DNA from: Nigrospora sphaerica
Taxonomy: Eukaryota > Ascomycota > Sordariomycetes > Amphisphaeriales > Apiosporaceae
Assembly (NCBI GenBank): GCA_018287875.1
Contig: JAGVVL010000001.1
Location: forward strand, 124,001 to 188,000
Length of the DNA: 64,000 nucleotides
Direction: 5' to 3'
A program made the translations under genes and the position numbers. Shown piece by piece: positions 44,204-57,261 of the stretch (the stretch's first letter is position 1; each line of letters starts with the position of its first letter). The notes beneath the pieces are model-generated. The model worked only from the letters and a program-made list of their open reading frames with translations. It was not told the origin of the DNA and did no database searches.

Positions 44204-46096
44204 TCAGGCCACTTGCTGCGCTTTGCTCCCGGTCACGCCGCTTGACTCTGATGTGCTCTGCCCTTGAAGACTCGGCCCGACGCGTCCACGCGATCCTCCC
44301 TTCAATTTCCTGACCAGGCTCTTCAACGCAACCTGTGGGCTCCGGCCGTGAAACGCCTGATCAATCTCGTCCAGGCTCTTTCCCTTCGTCTCGGGCATAA
44401 ACACGCAGCATACTAGCGCTGTGAAAAGAGTACAAGCACCAAACAAAAAGTAAGCACCATAACTCGAATTGGCCAATAGGGACGGCGTGAATAATGCCAC
44501 CATGAAGTTAGTAATCCAGTTGCTGCCGTGGGCGATACTCGTAGCACTTGCACGGGTCCGCTGAGGCTGAATCTCAGCAGCATAGAGCTTTATGCTCACG
44601 GCCCAGGATATGCAGTAAAGGACGGAAAACAAGTAGATGCAAACGATGACAACCCATCGTCCGGCACCTTCAACGGCGCCCCCAGAATAGAGACCACCCA
44701 TGAGGAACATCGTCGCAGTCATTCCTAGTCCACCTAAAATTGTACTGATACGTCGGCCCCACTGGTCGGCGTAGATAGTGGCGGGAATTGTGACTCCAAA
44801 GATGACAATTGCCGAGACTCCTGAGGCTAGGAATGTCGCCTGGTCTGTGTCAATACCCGCTTGTTGGAAGAGCAACGGGGCGTAGTAAAGGACGCCGTCG
44901 ATGCCGCTGAGCTGCTGCATTCCCATGAGGAAAACAGCCAAAAGGAAACGCATGCGTGCGTCAGGCGAGAAAACGTCGAGCAGCTTATCCCTCCCCGAGG
45001 TAGGCGGTGCCCGTTGCGTCCCCTTTTCGGTCGCGGCGGCATCGGGCGCCGCGACTGGGCCGTCTATTTGGTTCATGATCTTTTCGCGATCTGCGTGGGC
45101 GACTCCGAGTTTATCCCACGCTCGCTCGGCCTCGTCAACGCGGCCCTGGAGGGACAGCCACCTCGGCGAGGGCGGCAGACAGGCAAAGACGACCGCGGCA
45201 AAAATGAAGGCGTATACTGCGAGCAGCGCGAACGGCAGGCGCCATGAGAGGGACGTGGGGATTTCGACAGTTCCGTAACACGTAAAAAAGCCTGTTACGA
45301 TACCGATCGTCGTGAATAGCTGGGGCGCCGTCGTAAGCGCGCCGCGGTAACGTGGTGGGGAAATTTCGCAGATATAGGCGATTAAGGTGCCGAAATAGAG
45401 GCCTTCGCCCATACCTTCCACGACGCGGCCCAATATGAACATGGCAATATGCACCGAGCCCGCTTCCAAGGCAGCGCCCAGGGCAAAGATCAAGGACCCG
45501 ATCATAATCCCCCGTGACCGGCCCAAGGCGTCGGCGAGCCGCCCGGCAAAGCAGGAGGAAACGGCGGCGGGGACGAGGATGGAGGAAACGATGACGCCAT
45601 GGATTGTGGGCGACGGATTGCCGACGTAATGCTTGAAGTCGCTCATCACCGTGACAGGTCCAATGATGCCAGTGTCGATGCCGAAGATGAAGCCGCCAAG
45701 CGAGCACACTAAGGCGGCGGTGATGTAACCTGGGGGTGAGCGGCACAGGCCCGACTTCCGCATCTTCTGAATTATTCGGTTGTCGTGCCATCTTGGCCTG
45801 TTGCTGTGGCCGCTTGTCTGAATCCGTGCAGCGACGGTGGCTGTTGTCGCAAGGTCCATGGACATTGGTACATGCAGGTGCGGAGTTTGGACTCGAGAGT
45901 GAAGATGGAGGGGATCGTATGGTATTGTCAATAAAGTGGGAGATGGTGGCTCATTCTCGATACGCCCATCGCAAAGAAGAAGGTCAGGTGCCGGCGCCGT
46001 CATCAAGAAATTCCTTGTTATATAACAACAATCGTCCTCATCTATGGTAACAGCTGTTGTATTCTTTCGATTCTTGATTACTGGATTGGCATGCAC
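44204..46096 (-). CDS. MFS sugar-porter-type transporter
   Basis: Intronless minus-strand frame of up to 630 residues with 12 predicted membrane segments starting near residue 122. Sugar-porter motifs are clear: GRLADALGRSRG between helices 2 and 3, GRVVEGMGEG, EISPPRYRGAL after helix 4, PPSPRWL, QQLSGIDGVLYYAPLLF in helix 7, DQWGRR and the C-terminal PETKGKSLDEID. The family usually moves sugars or inositol by proton symport in the plasma membrane. Next to a polyketide cluster it could instead export product or import a precursor, which is inference. The start is uncertain: residues before Met78 (45865) are not conserved-looking, and Met78, Met80 or Met112 are plausible. It runs the same way as the PKS, 1.4 kb downstream of it. 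Confidence 0.9.
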   Translation of the reverse strand: MHANPVIKNRKNTTAVTIDEDDCCYITRNFLMTAPAPDLLLCDGRIENEPPSPTLLTIPYDPLHLHSRVQTPHLHVPMSMDLATTATVAARIQTSGHSNRPRWHDNRIIQKMRKSGLCRSPPGYITAALVCSLGGFIFGIDTGIIGPVTVMSDFKHYVGNPSPTIHGVIVSSILVPAAVSSCFAGRLADALGRSRGIMIGSLIFALGAALEAGSVHIAMFILGRVVEGMGEGLYFGTLIAYICEISPPRYRGALTTAPQLFTTIGIVTGFFTCYGTVEIPTSLSWRLPFALLAVYAFIFAAVVFACLPPSPRWLSLQGRVDEAERAWDKLGVAHADREKIMNQIDGPVAAPDAAATEKGTQRAPPTSGRDKLLDVFSPDARMRFLLAVFLMGMQQLSGIDGVLYYAPLLFQQAGIDTDQATFLASGVSAIVIFGVTIPATIYADQWGRRISTILGGLGMTATMFLMGGLYSGGAVEGAGRWVVIVCIYLFSVLYCISWAVSIKLYAAEIQPQRTRASATSIAHGSNWITNFMVALFTPSLLANSSYGAYFLFGACTLFTALVCCVFMPETKGKSLDEIDQAFHGRSPQVALKSLVRKLKGGSRGRVGPSLQGQSTSESSGVTGSKAQQVA

Positions 46097-47536
46097 GTCT
46101 AATTTTCCCTTTTCGGCATGCTCGTCTAATTTGCCCCTTTCGGCAACGTGGCAGTCTGCAGCTCACCGATAGGGCGGTGGAGATGCTGCCAATTGGAGAA
46201 TGATTTACGTGTTTTTTTTTTCCCTCACCGTATAAATTTCCGTTTTGAGCAGTCCAGCCGCGCGCCACCTCATCAATAGACTCATGCGAGCTCCAGTAAA
46301 TAGGGTAATGTGAAAGCCCATTCGAGAGCGCCCGACCGTGCCCTACTGTTTTTATAGAAATCAAATGGGGGAGACGCTTTGATTCCTGGAGAATCCCACC
46401 TGCGCCGCCACGGTGAACTAATTGTATGTGTGTATGCGTAGCGATGATGCCCACAGCTGGCTGCCTTAATGCTGGACGACGAGGAGGCTTGCCGGTGAAT
46501 GATGTGTAGCAGTAAGACCAAAAGTCCCTACCCGCTTTATTACTAGCAAATATAAGACATAATCTCGCATTTCATCGTCCCGGGCCATAGAAAGTAGCGA
46601 GCAAAACTGTGTTAACAATCAAGTTCCCGCCCAGTTCATGCAGCGTGCTGCAATTACCCGCTTTACAGCCTGGTGCACAACCTCCATTACCTAGACATGA
46701 TGTCATGCTGCATAAGAATACGACGGGCTAAGGCGAGAAATGTATGTAGAAGCCGAACGAGGCCGGAAGCTGGACTTCCGGGCCACTTCCTGCCTTATCT
46801 AGTAAAGATATGGGTGATGTGTCGCCCTGGCCAGTCTCTGGTCCTAGGTGGCCCGGAATAGTCTCGAGTGGGAAATTCTCCGGCCTCCTGCATAAGTTCT
46901 GATCTACGGCGATGGTCAAGTAGGCGATTGCGATATAAGGTACGAAACTCCGGAGGTGATAATCCGTTTCCAGTATGAAGTATGCTCCGAAACCTCCATA
47001 TACTAGTCGTTTGGATACAGAGGCACCTCTATGTGGAGCTTGACAATATACCTCTTACTATGAAGCGGTAATTGTGTTTTCCGGTATTGGCGGATGGATG
47101 TAATAGTCCGTAAGCAAGCTATCCATTACTAGGTCCAATTAAGACCGGGGCCATCACATCTATCGCGATGCTTCGTGGTGTTGACTTTCGTTTTTAAAAC
47201 CACTGAACCTGAATTATGTCTCCTCGATTACCTCCTCTATCTCCCGGTCATAATTATCTTCACTTTACGGTGTTTCTGACCGCTTATAGTAGCTTTGGCG
47301 CGTAAACCTTTGAGGGTGAACCCGTTAGCAATATGGAAGATAGCGATCCTTTGGAGTTGGCCCGAGTTTATTAGAGTAGCCCAAGTGGTACGTGTTAAAT
47401 TCAAAGGCCGTCTGAAATTCAAGAATTCATGATCATAAGTGGCTTTTATTATGAAAGAACATATGCGGGGGAAAAAAGGGCCAAAGTGAACCAAAACAAT
47501 GGGCCGCGCAGGAACCCATATACGATCCGGAAACCG
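46097..47536. other. Intergenic between transporter and PKS
   Basis: About 1.4 kb with no supported gene. It must contain the transporter promoter and the PKS terminator. An 85-codon minus-strand ORF at 47237-47494 has no recognisable content. Confidence 0.55.
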
Positions 47537-50500
47537 TCATTGCTCCTTTGCCAGCAACCCCATGTGTTCGGCGGCCGACCTTGCGAGACTGGAAAAGGTA
47601 GTAGAAGGGTCAGAAAGGGTCGAAACGCTAATCTTCTGACCTAATTCAGTGAAGATCCATCTTTGTAGTTCCACGCCGATCATGGAGTCAACACCATAAC
47701 TCGCAACCGACGCGCCCTCGGTTTCAAAAGCTTCGGGCTCGAGGCCCAAAATGCGAGCGGTGCGCTTGGCAATGTGGAGAGCCAGAGCTTGCACCATATC
47801 ATGCTGGGGCAGGCCTTCCAGCGTAGAGGCAAAGGAGCGTTCCTCGCCGTTCGTGCCGACGTCCGCGCCGCGCTCCTGGCGCTTGGCCTCGATGGCGGCG
47901 CGCACGGAAACCATGCGGGCGTCGCCATGCCAGAAGGCATCGGCGAGGTCCACACCGTCGTCGTCCATCGCCCGCAACATGGCCTCGGGCTCGAGACCGA
48001 GCACCAGCTGGACGTCGCCAAGCGTGACGGCGCGCGTGGTCCCGGTTTGCGGCCGACCATACATCATAGCGGCCGCGAACCCGGCGAGCATATCCTTCTC
48101 GTCGATGGCGAAGGGCATCTTGCGTGCTAGCGCCTCGGCGACGGCCATGTTCTCTGCTACGACGCCAACGTTTTCGACGGCCGGAAGAGCGAGGGAGCAG
48201 CCTGCTAGGCCACGGCGGCGGCGTCCCAGGGCGACGGCGTCAAGGAAACTATTGGCGGCGCAGTAGTTGGCTTGGCCCGGGTTTCCCAGGACGGCCGAGA
48301 TGCTGCTTGTCAACAGGAAGAAGTCGAGGGGCGTGTTGCCGAGAGCTCGGTCGAGCGCCAGCGCGCCCTGCATCTTGGGCCGCAGCACCGCCTGGTACGA
48401 GGCCAAGGACATGTTTTTGTAGAGTCCGTCGCGGAGGACCATGGCAGCGTGGACAACGCCCCGGATGGGCCGCTCGGCCGCGATGCACCTCACGACTTCG
48501 GCGACGGCCTGCTCGTCGCCAGCGTCGGCGCGGAAAACGCGGACGCAGGCTCCGGCCGCCTCCAGCCGCTCGAGCACATCTTGGGCTTCAGTGCTTGCGG
48601 CCCCGGACCGCGAGAGGAAGCAGAAATCTCTGCAACCGTGCTCCAGCATCCAGGTCGTGAGACTGCGCCCGAGACCGCCAAGGCAGCCCACGAGCAGGTA
48701 GGCGCTTTTAGGGCAAAATTGCACATTTTGGTTTGTGCATTTGCGTGTCTGTTGAATCGTATCAGTAAAACTGTGGCGATAATTGTCTTGCTTGGGCCCT
48801 GTGTTGCCTTACCGGAACCTCGATATCCCCGTAGCTCAATTCCAAGATGTTGCTACCGGTGGATTTGCCAATTTGTTTCTTGACCGCTTCCAGGGAGTTC
48901 GAAACCTCCCCAACGTTGAAGACAGAGCCGCCGGTGAGGTCGAGGTCGCTAGAGCCGTGCCAAAGCGCCGCCGTGACCTCTAAGACCCGCTGCGCCTCTG
49001 CGCCACAGGCCCGGAGCACAACGCCTCGTGAAAATGGGCGTACATCCAAGGGGCCGTAGGTGTCGAGAGAAGCACCATCGCCGAAGACAAAAGAGGAGCC
49101 TGACGGCGTAGCCTGCCAGGCAGCCAGCACCGCCTCGACGTTGGGTGCTCCAGCCACAATGACCGTCTGGGCCACGGACACCCGTCGTCGTATCTCCCCG
49201 CAGCTGGCCCCGTCGTCGACGGTGACGAGTTCGAAGTCAAGCCAGGCGCTCAGTCGCACAAGGGCATCCTGGAACGGCGAGGCGGCGCGTCCGTTCGCAG
49301 AAGCTGTGGTGAGGACAAGCACACGCTGCCCGCCGAGGCTGTGGTCGCTGGTCAGCGCGAGCGCGTCTACTGCCTTTGCCACCTGCGACAGCGAGGCGAG
49401 GAGTTCGGGCCTGTCCGCAAAGTTGCCGCTGAGGACTGCAAAAGCGGATGACTTAGCACGCGTGCGCAAAAACTCGCCGGGTTTGCGGTCCACATAAGCC
49501 ACCACCAGTTGGCCCATCAGGGCGGCCTCGTCAAGAGCGCAGCCGGCGCGAACGACGGTGCCGGTGACAAGACGCATGCCATCTTTCTCAGGACGGCTCG
49601 TCAGGTCGCCCGGAGTGAACTCGGCGCGCTTCACGCGGATTTCGAGCTCCCGGGGGCCGAGGTCCTCGGCTACCGGTGCTCCTTCCCAAACAAGCTGGTC
49701 GTTTTCCGTTCGGCCGATGTAGCTTTCTCCGGAAGACAGTAACCCCGCCATCCTCTGGCCCTGGCCGTAAAAACTCTGGTTCAAGTCGTGGTGTGGCTCA
49801 AGCCGGGGCACAAGCAGGCGACAGTGCTCGGTCAGCCAGAATTCCACGTCCCTCTGGTTGTCGCCTGGGTAGTTCGGTGCCGCAAAGGTGGCCAGCTGGT
49901 TCCGAACCAGTGTAGCTACGGTACTGGGAGGGGATTCCATATTGACATCGACTAGGGCGACCCTCGTGATAGGGGATTCAGAGCGCACGGCGCGCAAGAA
50001 ACCCTGAGGCAGACCGCTGTTGGGCGAGCTGCCCTCGTTGGCGCCCCGGGTCACCCAGACAATGGCCTTGGCTGTCTGGAGGAGGATGCGCTGCAGCGAA
50101 GCCCAGGTCTCTTCTGTCGGCTGCGCGAGGACAGAGCCGTCGGCATCGTCGATAACGATGGCTCCGAAGCGCGCCAAGTCTTCTGGCGTGTATGAGGCCA
50201 GTGGCAATAGGGCCCCCCCCACCGCCTGCCCGAGTGCCGAGTGCTTCTCCACCGCCAGTACAGCTATTTGTCCGACACTCTCACTGCTTTTTGCCTGAAG
50301 CAACTGTTGCGCCTCCAGAGATTCCTTCCATGTCACGACGCGGTATGGCTCACGCGGTGCCGCCTCGACAGATGAAAGGGGTACGGCCGCCTCGTACGCC
50401 ACCATCTTGAGGTTGCGGATCTCCATCAGACAGCACGATTCGCTCTGCAGCTGCGCTTGGCCCCAGAAATGTCGGCTGCTGCTGGCGTCATCGTCGACCC

Positions 50501-53500
50501 AGGCAGTGCAGGTGGCGTCGGTGTGCAGGTCGCCCGCCGCCTCGGTGGGAAAAGCGATGGACATATCCTCGATGCTGAGCGGGATCACCCCCCATGCCAT
50601 CTCCTTGTGCAAGCCCTTGTGGGCGGCGGCGATGACGACGTGGAGGCACCCATCGATGGTGGAGGGGTGCAAGAGGTAGCGCGACTCGAGGTCCGTCTGC
50701 CTCGTGCACACCCTGATGCCCGACGATGCCCAGCGGTGCCTCCCGTCGGCGCGAACCGAGCGCGTCATGGTCTGGAAACTCGTGCCGTAGCGGAAGCCGA
50801 CGCGGTGGAGGGACCGGTACCAGCGTTTGGGTGGCACACGCTGATGAAGCTGGCTCGGCTGGTACGGGCACTCAAGGTCGACCCCGTCGTGAGCCTGTTT
50901 CGCCCGGATCTGGCCAGCGCTGTGTTGGGTCCAGACCCCATTGGCCGAGATCGACTCGACGGTGAAGGTGTACCAGTCGCCAGAGTCGTGCGCCTGAAGT
51001 CGTGTGTGCACCTCGATCCCGTCATCCGAATCTGGGATGATTAGGGCCTTGCGGATGTCCACGTTGGCCAGTCGGACGCCCCCGAGCGTGGCTGGCTCCC
51101 TGTCCAGCTGCTGTAGCAAGGCCTCGATGGCGAGCGAGACGTGGCCGGCGGCAGGAAACACCACGTCGGTCCCCAATGTGTGGTGGGAGAACCAGGCGAC
51201 GTCCCGCTGACGCAAGATGTTCTTCCAAACCGGCGCCCGGGCGGACAGGCCGAAAATGCGGCGGCCCAAGATATCGTGGCGCGGATGTTTTGACGTGCGC
51301 AAGTCGGCGATGGCCCGGGGTTCGTGCCAATACGTCCGCTCGTAGTTCCACTGGTACGGAGGTAGGCTGACGAGGCAGCGGCCTTGACTGTGCGAATCGC
51401 CCTTGGTGCCGACAATGGACCTAGAGCCCGCCACCATCCGGTTGATGGCGTCAAACTGGACGCCGTATCCACGGAGGAACAGCTCACCGGCCGCGTTTAG
51501 CAGGCAAACAGCATCATTCTTACCCCGGACCATCGATCCGACATACTGCAAATCGAACCGGTTCGCGATGATCTGCTCGACCGGCCCTTTCAGCGCTGTG
51601 TGCGGTCCGATTTCGAGCAATACCTTTACATGGGCTAGCTCGGGCTTCTCGGCGAGGGATTGCACCGCCGTGCTGAAGCGAACACGATTGCGTAGGTTGT
51701 CACACCAGTATGAGATGGACAGCTCCGACTCTTGGACCTCGGATCCGGTGACCGAAGATACCATGCTTGTGTATGTCTGCCGCCAGGCAAAGTCGGAATC
51801 CCGCAGGTTCGTGTGAGCAGCGGCATAGAGCCTTTCGTATGACAGCGCGACATCAGCCATGTGGGGAGAGTGGTATGCCTTCCCGGTCTTCAGTTGCCGG
51901 GCGAATATGCCGGCATCGTCGAATATCTTCTTCAGCTCCATGATATCCTCGCTGCTCCCGCTAAGCGTTGTACTGTCGGGGGAGTTCTCGCAAGCAATAG
52001 CAATCCGATCCGCGACTTCGGGCCGAAGAAGATCGATATAATCCTGTACCTCGACGGCTCCCAGGCCCACGGCTAACATCGTACCCGGCGGAGCCGCATG
52101 GGCCACGGCACGGCCGCGGAAGTAAGCGGAAAGGATCGCCTCTGGGGCCGAGATGCGACCTGCCGCGTAGGCCGCCGCAATCTCGCCGGACGAATGGCCG
52201 ACGACAACGGCCGGCGCGATACCCCACGACGCGAAAAGGTCAACCATGGCGATTTGGACCGCGGTGCAGGCGGGCTGGGAGACGTCGGGCCGACCAACAA
52301 TGCTAGACTCGTCTGGTGTCTCTAAAACGTCGCGCAGAGACCACGCTGGCTGCTGGTCAGGCTCCACGACACGCTGCAGGACCCGTTGCAGGGCATGGAT
52401 GGTCTCCCGGAAGACGGGGAATTGCTGCATGGATTCGCATCCCATGCGAGCCCACTGCGCCCCCTGGCCCGTAAAGACGAAACCGAGGTCGAACGCGACG
52501 GTCTTCGGCGGCGCCGCCTTCCGACTGAACGTGAAACGTTCGGGGGAAAATGCCGCGGCCTCTTCGCCAGGACAGACAACCGTGTATCCCCGGGCCCCGG
52601 AAAATCGGGTTCTTCGCTCGTTCAGGGTGTAGGCCAAGTCGGGGACGTAATAGTCAGCCACGATAGCCTGGTGGGCCCGAATGCTGCGGAGCAGCGTCTT
52701 TTTGTCGTGTGCGCTCATCGTGATCAGGAAAGGCCTGTCGAGGCTCTCTCGGCCGTATGTGTAGTTGGCGGCTGCCTTGGTCTCTCCGTGCCAGCTGTAA
52801 AAGGGGACCATACTCTCGACAGCTTCGACGACAAGGTGGGCATTGGTCCCCCCATAGCCGAACGAGGAGACGCTGGCCCGGCGGACGTCAAATCCAGCCG
52901 GCCAAGCCATGAGATCCTTGGCGATCTGCACGTTCCACTCCTTATCCCTGATATTGGGGTTCAGCTTCCGAAAGCCATAGACGCCGGGGATCTCGGCCTT
53001 CTCGGTGACGAGGGCGGCCTTCATGGTGGCGAAGATGCCCGAGGCCGCCTCGCTGTGGCCGATGTTGGCCTTGGCCGCACCCAGGATCAGGGGCTTCTCC
53101 CTGCTTCGCGTGTCGTTCATGCCCCGTGCAACGGCTCTCACCTCGATAGGATCACCGGTCGGGGTGCCTGTTCCGTGGCACTCGAGGTAGGCAGTCTCGT
53201 TCGGATCCAGGCCGGCCTTCTCGTAGGCCTGGCGGAGGACGCGCTCCTGTCCGAGCGCATTGGGGAAGGTGATGCCCATGCCCTCTACCTTCCCGTTGGT
53301 GTTGACGGCTGATGTACGAATCACACCCCGTATCACATCCTTGTCCCTCACCGCATCGGACAGGCGCTTGAGGAACAGCGCACCCACAGCTTCGGCGCGG
53401 CCGTACCCATCGGCGCTTTCGTCGAAGGTGTGGCATCTGGTAGGCATCCCATGTCAGCTTTTCGTCGAAGCTTGCTCGCTCACTGGGGAGAGCAGACTAC

Positions 53501-54261
53501 TCACTCCGATGTGGGAGATAAGACGCCCAGCTTGGCCGTATTCATCTGCTGGTCGACCATCATGATCAAGTTGCTGCCGGCGGCGACAGCGCCATCGCAG
53601 TCCCGAGAGCGTAGTGCGTGGCAAGCGTTGTGTATAGCATACAATGCTGAGGAGCAAGCTGTGTTGATCAGACAGCTGGGTCCGTGAAGATCGAAGACGT
53701 TGTTAATCCGGTTACTGATAATGCCGGGGTCCACGCCCGTAGCTGCATAATTATGGCGAAAATCTCGTTCGAAGATGGACATCTGTTGATAGTCGCTAGT
53801 GAAGCTTGCCGCATATACGCCGGTTTTCGACCCTGCTAGGTCCTCTAACCGTAAACCGGCGTTTTCGAAGACTTCGAAGCACACCTCGAGCATTTTGCGC
53901 TGCTGAGGATCCAGCCATTGGGCTTCGACAGGGGTCATGTTGAAGAAGGTAGGGTCAAAGTCGACAGGGTTCCCATCGAGAAAGTAGCCGCCGAGGGACG
54001 AGTACGAACCAGGGCGTGCATTATCAGGGTGATAGTGGGCGTCGATGTTGAAACGGTTGCTCGGGACCTTGGGTGTTCTGACGGAGCGTTTGTCGCGTAA
54101 CGTGTCCCAGAACTTGGCCGCCGTGTCAATGGACCCTGGCAGACGACAAGCTTCTTGTGTGTTAGATCCGGGATCCGCACTCCCATCGTGAGGTACGTAC
54201 CCATGCCAACAATAGCAATCGGCTCCAATCCTTGTTGGTCGTTGACGTTGATGAAAGGCAT
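47537..54261 (-). CDS. Highly reducing type I polyketide synthase, KS-AT-DH-degenerate ER-KR-ACP
   Basis: Four exons (54261-54201, 54150-53505, 53436-48813, 48748-47537) give about 2180 residues. KS: GPSCLINTACSSA (Cys about 186), ECHGTGT (His about 323), KANIGHSEA (His about 363). AT: FVFTGQGAQWARMG and GHSSGE (Ser about 651). DH: WFSHHTLGTDVVFPAAG (about 985-1000) and HPSTIDGC (Asp about 1164). No methyltransferase domain follows. Residues about 1330-1770 look like an enoylreductase without the usual glycine-rich NADPH loop (VLVLTTASANGRAAS instead), so ER is probably inactive. KR: YLLVGCLGGLGRSL, LLTSSISAVLGNPGQANY. ACP: YGVDSMIGVEL (Ser about 2132). There is no thioesterase or reductase domain, so release needs a partner. 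It probably makes an unsaturated or hydroxylated, unmethylated chain from malonyl-CoA in the cytosol. Confidence 0.93.
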
Positions 54262-55286
54262 CTTGCGTAGGCTCGGGAATAGACGATGTCCAATGTAAGT
54301 TATGTATGGAAAGAGATTGGGGCGGGCGAGCGTTGGTGACCGTGGTTAAACGGCATAACAGAGCGTTTTGGAAATCACCATACCACCTTATATAACTACC
54401 CGAATTTGTTTCCAACTACGTTGCCAATTTCTCTTGCGGGGTGTAAGCTTGAAGACCTGCCGTCGGGCAATTCTTTCGCCCTTCCTAGTACGTGTTGGCG
54501 TCTAGAAGATGTTCGTGCTGGGTCGGAAAACAACTGATTCGATGTCTATTCACTCCCAGCTGATCTAAGACTATCCGTGTACCTCCATCGGGATCGTGCC
54601 GTAAAAGCACCGGCATTGCATATGCATAGTTGGTTGCGCAATCGCCGTGGGGGCACATGCAAGCAATGCTATGATGTCATACTGTGTTGTCCAGGAGGTA
54701 GCGGGGATTGGAAATGCAGCGGGGCCTCAGCAAATGCACCGATTGGACCTTTCGCGATGTGTCGATCTGGCGGCCGTAATTTTGGCCCCGTCATGTTGAA
54801 TGTGTATGTAGCTTTGCTGACATGCCAAAAGGGGTATAGTTTACGCGTGCACTGCGCTGTACACAGAAGTATCCTCATTACCGCTTGCCTTCCAACCACC
54901 AAACCCGATCCATGGTTTCTGTGCAGGCTGGGGGCATTCCGTGTTTTGGGCTTCTTGACTAAATCGCGATCGAACCCGGCCAGAGCCGCTTTGGGAATGT
55001 TTTACGAGTAGCATTTGCGATGGCCTACGGAAGGTCGAAGGGCGCTGCCTTGCTTGATGGCCTCGCCCTATCTAGAAGGGGAAAAGAAAAACAGTTCAGG
55101 AAATCCAGCGGCTGGCCTTGATTCTTGGCGGCGAGAACTACCAATCTGGAGCCGCATATCCATGACTTATACCAGTGAAGCTACTAGGCACAAGTCCAAT
55201 ATATTTCTAGGAGACCTTCTCAAAGTCGTGGAACTGATTTTCTTCCGGCTTCTGCGCACTACACCAGTTTCTACTCGGAGTCCAAG
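54262..55286. promoter_or_regulatory. Bidirectional promoter between PKS and monooxygenase
   Basis: 1025 bp separate the divergent start codons. TTATATAAC at 54388-54396 (GTTATATAAGG on the PKS strand) is a TATA-like box about 130 bp before the PKS ATG. The ORFs here (for example 54577-55011) have no protein features. Shared control by the Zn2Cys6 regulator is plausible; no binding site was proven. Confidence 0.55.
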
Positions 55287-57261
55287 ATGCCTCATGCTAT
55301 TGCCGACGAGACGCTTCACCTAGACGTGGCCATAATTGGCGCGGGTAGGTCTACGCCAGCGACTTCTCCTACCGGGTGCAGCATCTAACTCAAGTCTTCT
55401 GCAGGATGGTACGGTTTGAAAGCGGCGTCGACTTACCTCAAGCTGGCTCCGGACACCAAGCTTGCCATTTTTGACAAGTACGATAGTGTGGGTGGAACAT
55501 GGAACCGAGAGCGCATCTATCCCAACTTGGTGGCCCAAGTGGAGTTTGGCTACTTTGTAAGTAAAAGCTGCTACCAAAAATGCCCATGGTGAGTTGTGAT
55601 CGTCTCACGCGCCTTGTACAGAATTATCCCTCCACACCGATGCCCCAGGATGGCAAGACTGGCAACAACCTGGTGGCTGGCGACATGATTTGCCGCTATC
55701 TTGAAAGATACGCCGAGGAGAGCGGGCTGAAGCCGTACCTGCGCCACAATAGCTGGGTATCAAGCGTAGAGCGTCATCCCAGTGGTCACGGCTGGGTATT
55801 GTCTGTGAACGACCAAAGAATCGAGGCCGAAAAGCTGGTGTGTGCAACCGGCGTGACGACGCAGACCAACAATCCCGACTTCCGAGTTCTAGATGGCTCC
55901 GTCCCGGTCAAGCACGTAGTGGACCTGGCCAAGGCGGTGCCCAGTTTCTCCGATCCTTCCCAGAAGCTGGAGCACTTTGTACTCGTGGGCGCTGCCAAGT
56001 CAGCCTACGATGCCGCGTACCTGCTCTGCTCACTGGGCAAAAAGGTAACCTGGATCATTCGCGAAAACGGCTCCGGCCCGATGCCCATCATGCCGGCCAA
56101 GATGCTGGGCCAGAACACCATCACGATGAGTACGAGCCGGCTGATGAGTAATCTCAGCCCGTCGCTCATGACCACCGACTCGCTGGTCGGTGCTTTTTTC
56201 CACCGGACCTGGCTAGGCAGGTTCCTCACCCGGTCGGCTTGGGGCTACATCTCCAAGTTGGCCGACAAGGCGGCTGGGTTTGGAAGCGGTACTGCTAACA
56301 AAACCACGCCTTTGCGCCCCGCAATCAAGGATAACAGGTCTGTTCTTTTGCCCCGGCCGCTTCTTCATAGTTCATGCACGCTAAATTGTCCTCCTCTAGT
56401 GCATTCTGGTGCGATAGTTCCCTGGGTCTCATCACCATGGAGGATTTCTGGACCACACTAGAGAAGGGCAACCTCACCGTGCTCCGCGACACCGTCGGCA
56501 CCACTGACGCCGAGGGTGTCTCATTGTTGTCTGGAAAGCGCGTCAACGCCGACTATGTGATCTACGCCACGGGTTGGGGAGACCACTTCAGCTTCTTTTC
56601 GCCCGAGCTCAAGGAGGAGCTTGGAATTCCCCAGTACGGCCGCGAAGCGGCGACAGCCGCCGCCACATCCCCCCAGAAGCCAACCTCAGACCCTTGGCGC
56701 GCCCATGATGATGCTGCCGATGCCCTCGTGGCCCGCAAGATCCCTCTACTGGGCGCCGGACCGGCCGACTTCCACGGATGGAAGGTGCCGGCGGCAAGGC
56801 GGAAGATCATGAAGGTGCGGCGCTGGCGGCTGTACAACCGCATGGTGCCGCTGGCCGACGGCGAACGCAGCATCGTAATCTTGGGCCAGATCCACACGAC
56901 GCAGACGCCTACCATTGCCGAGGTCCAGGGCCTCTGGGCCGCCGCCTACCTGCTTGGCGACCTGGTCCTGCCCGCCCGAGCCGACATGGTCCGTGAGGTC
57001 GCCGAGTGGAATGCGTGGACGCGCAAGCGCTACGCGAGCGTCGGTGAGCGCTATCCCTATGCCCTCTTCGATTGGGTGCCGTATCTGGACCGTCTGATGG
57101 AGGACCTTGGTCTCGAGACAAGGCGCCACAAGGGCGTCCTGGCTGATTTCTTCTCGCCCTATGGTCCACACTGTTATGCGAACGTTCTGGACGAGTATAT
57201 CAAGATGCGGAAGAGAGACAGGAAAGCCGAAGCGGCGACGGTGTCCAGTTTGAGCTCTTAA
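55287..57261 (+). CDS. FAD-dependent monooxygenase (flavin-containing / Baeyer-Villiger-like)
   Basis: Four exons (55287-55344, 55405-55556, 55622-56337, 56400-57261) give about 595 residues. The N-terminal dinucleotide site is VAIIGAGWYGLKAA, split by intron 1, followed by FDKYDSVGGTWNRERIYPNL, which matches the 'GGTW' part of flavin-containing monooxygenases. A second nucleotide-binding site is HFVLVGAAKSAYDAAYLL, and YVIYATGWGDHF is the 'ATG' motif near the end of the FAD domain. These cytosolic enzymes use NADPH and O2 to insert oxygen into heteroatoms or beside ketones. It is divergent from the PKS, so it probably oxidises the polyketide. Subfamily (N-/S-oxidase versus Baeyer-Villiger) cannot be settled by eye. 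Confidence 0.88.

Noticed and set aside
48124..48660. Long ORFs opposite or in other frames of the PKS, for example 48124-48660, 50457-51044 and 52386-53312
   Set aside because: High-GC shadow frames of a well-supported PKS; low-complexity Arg/Pro/Ala content and no domains.
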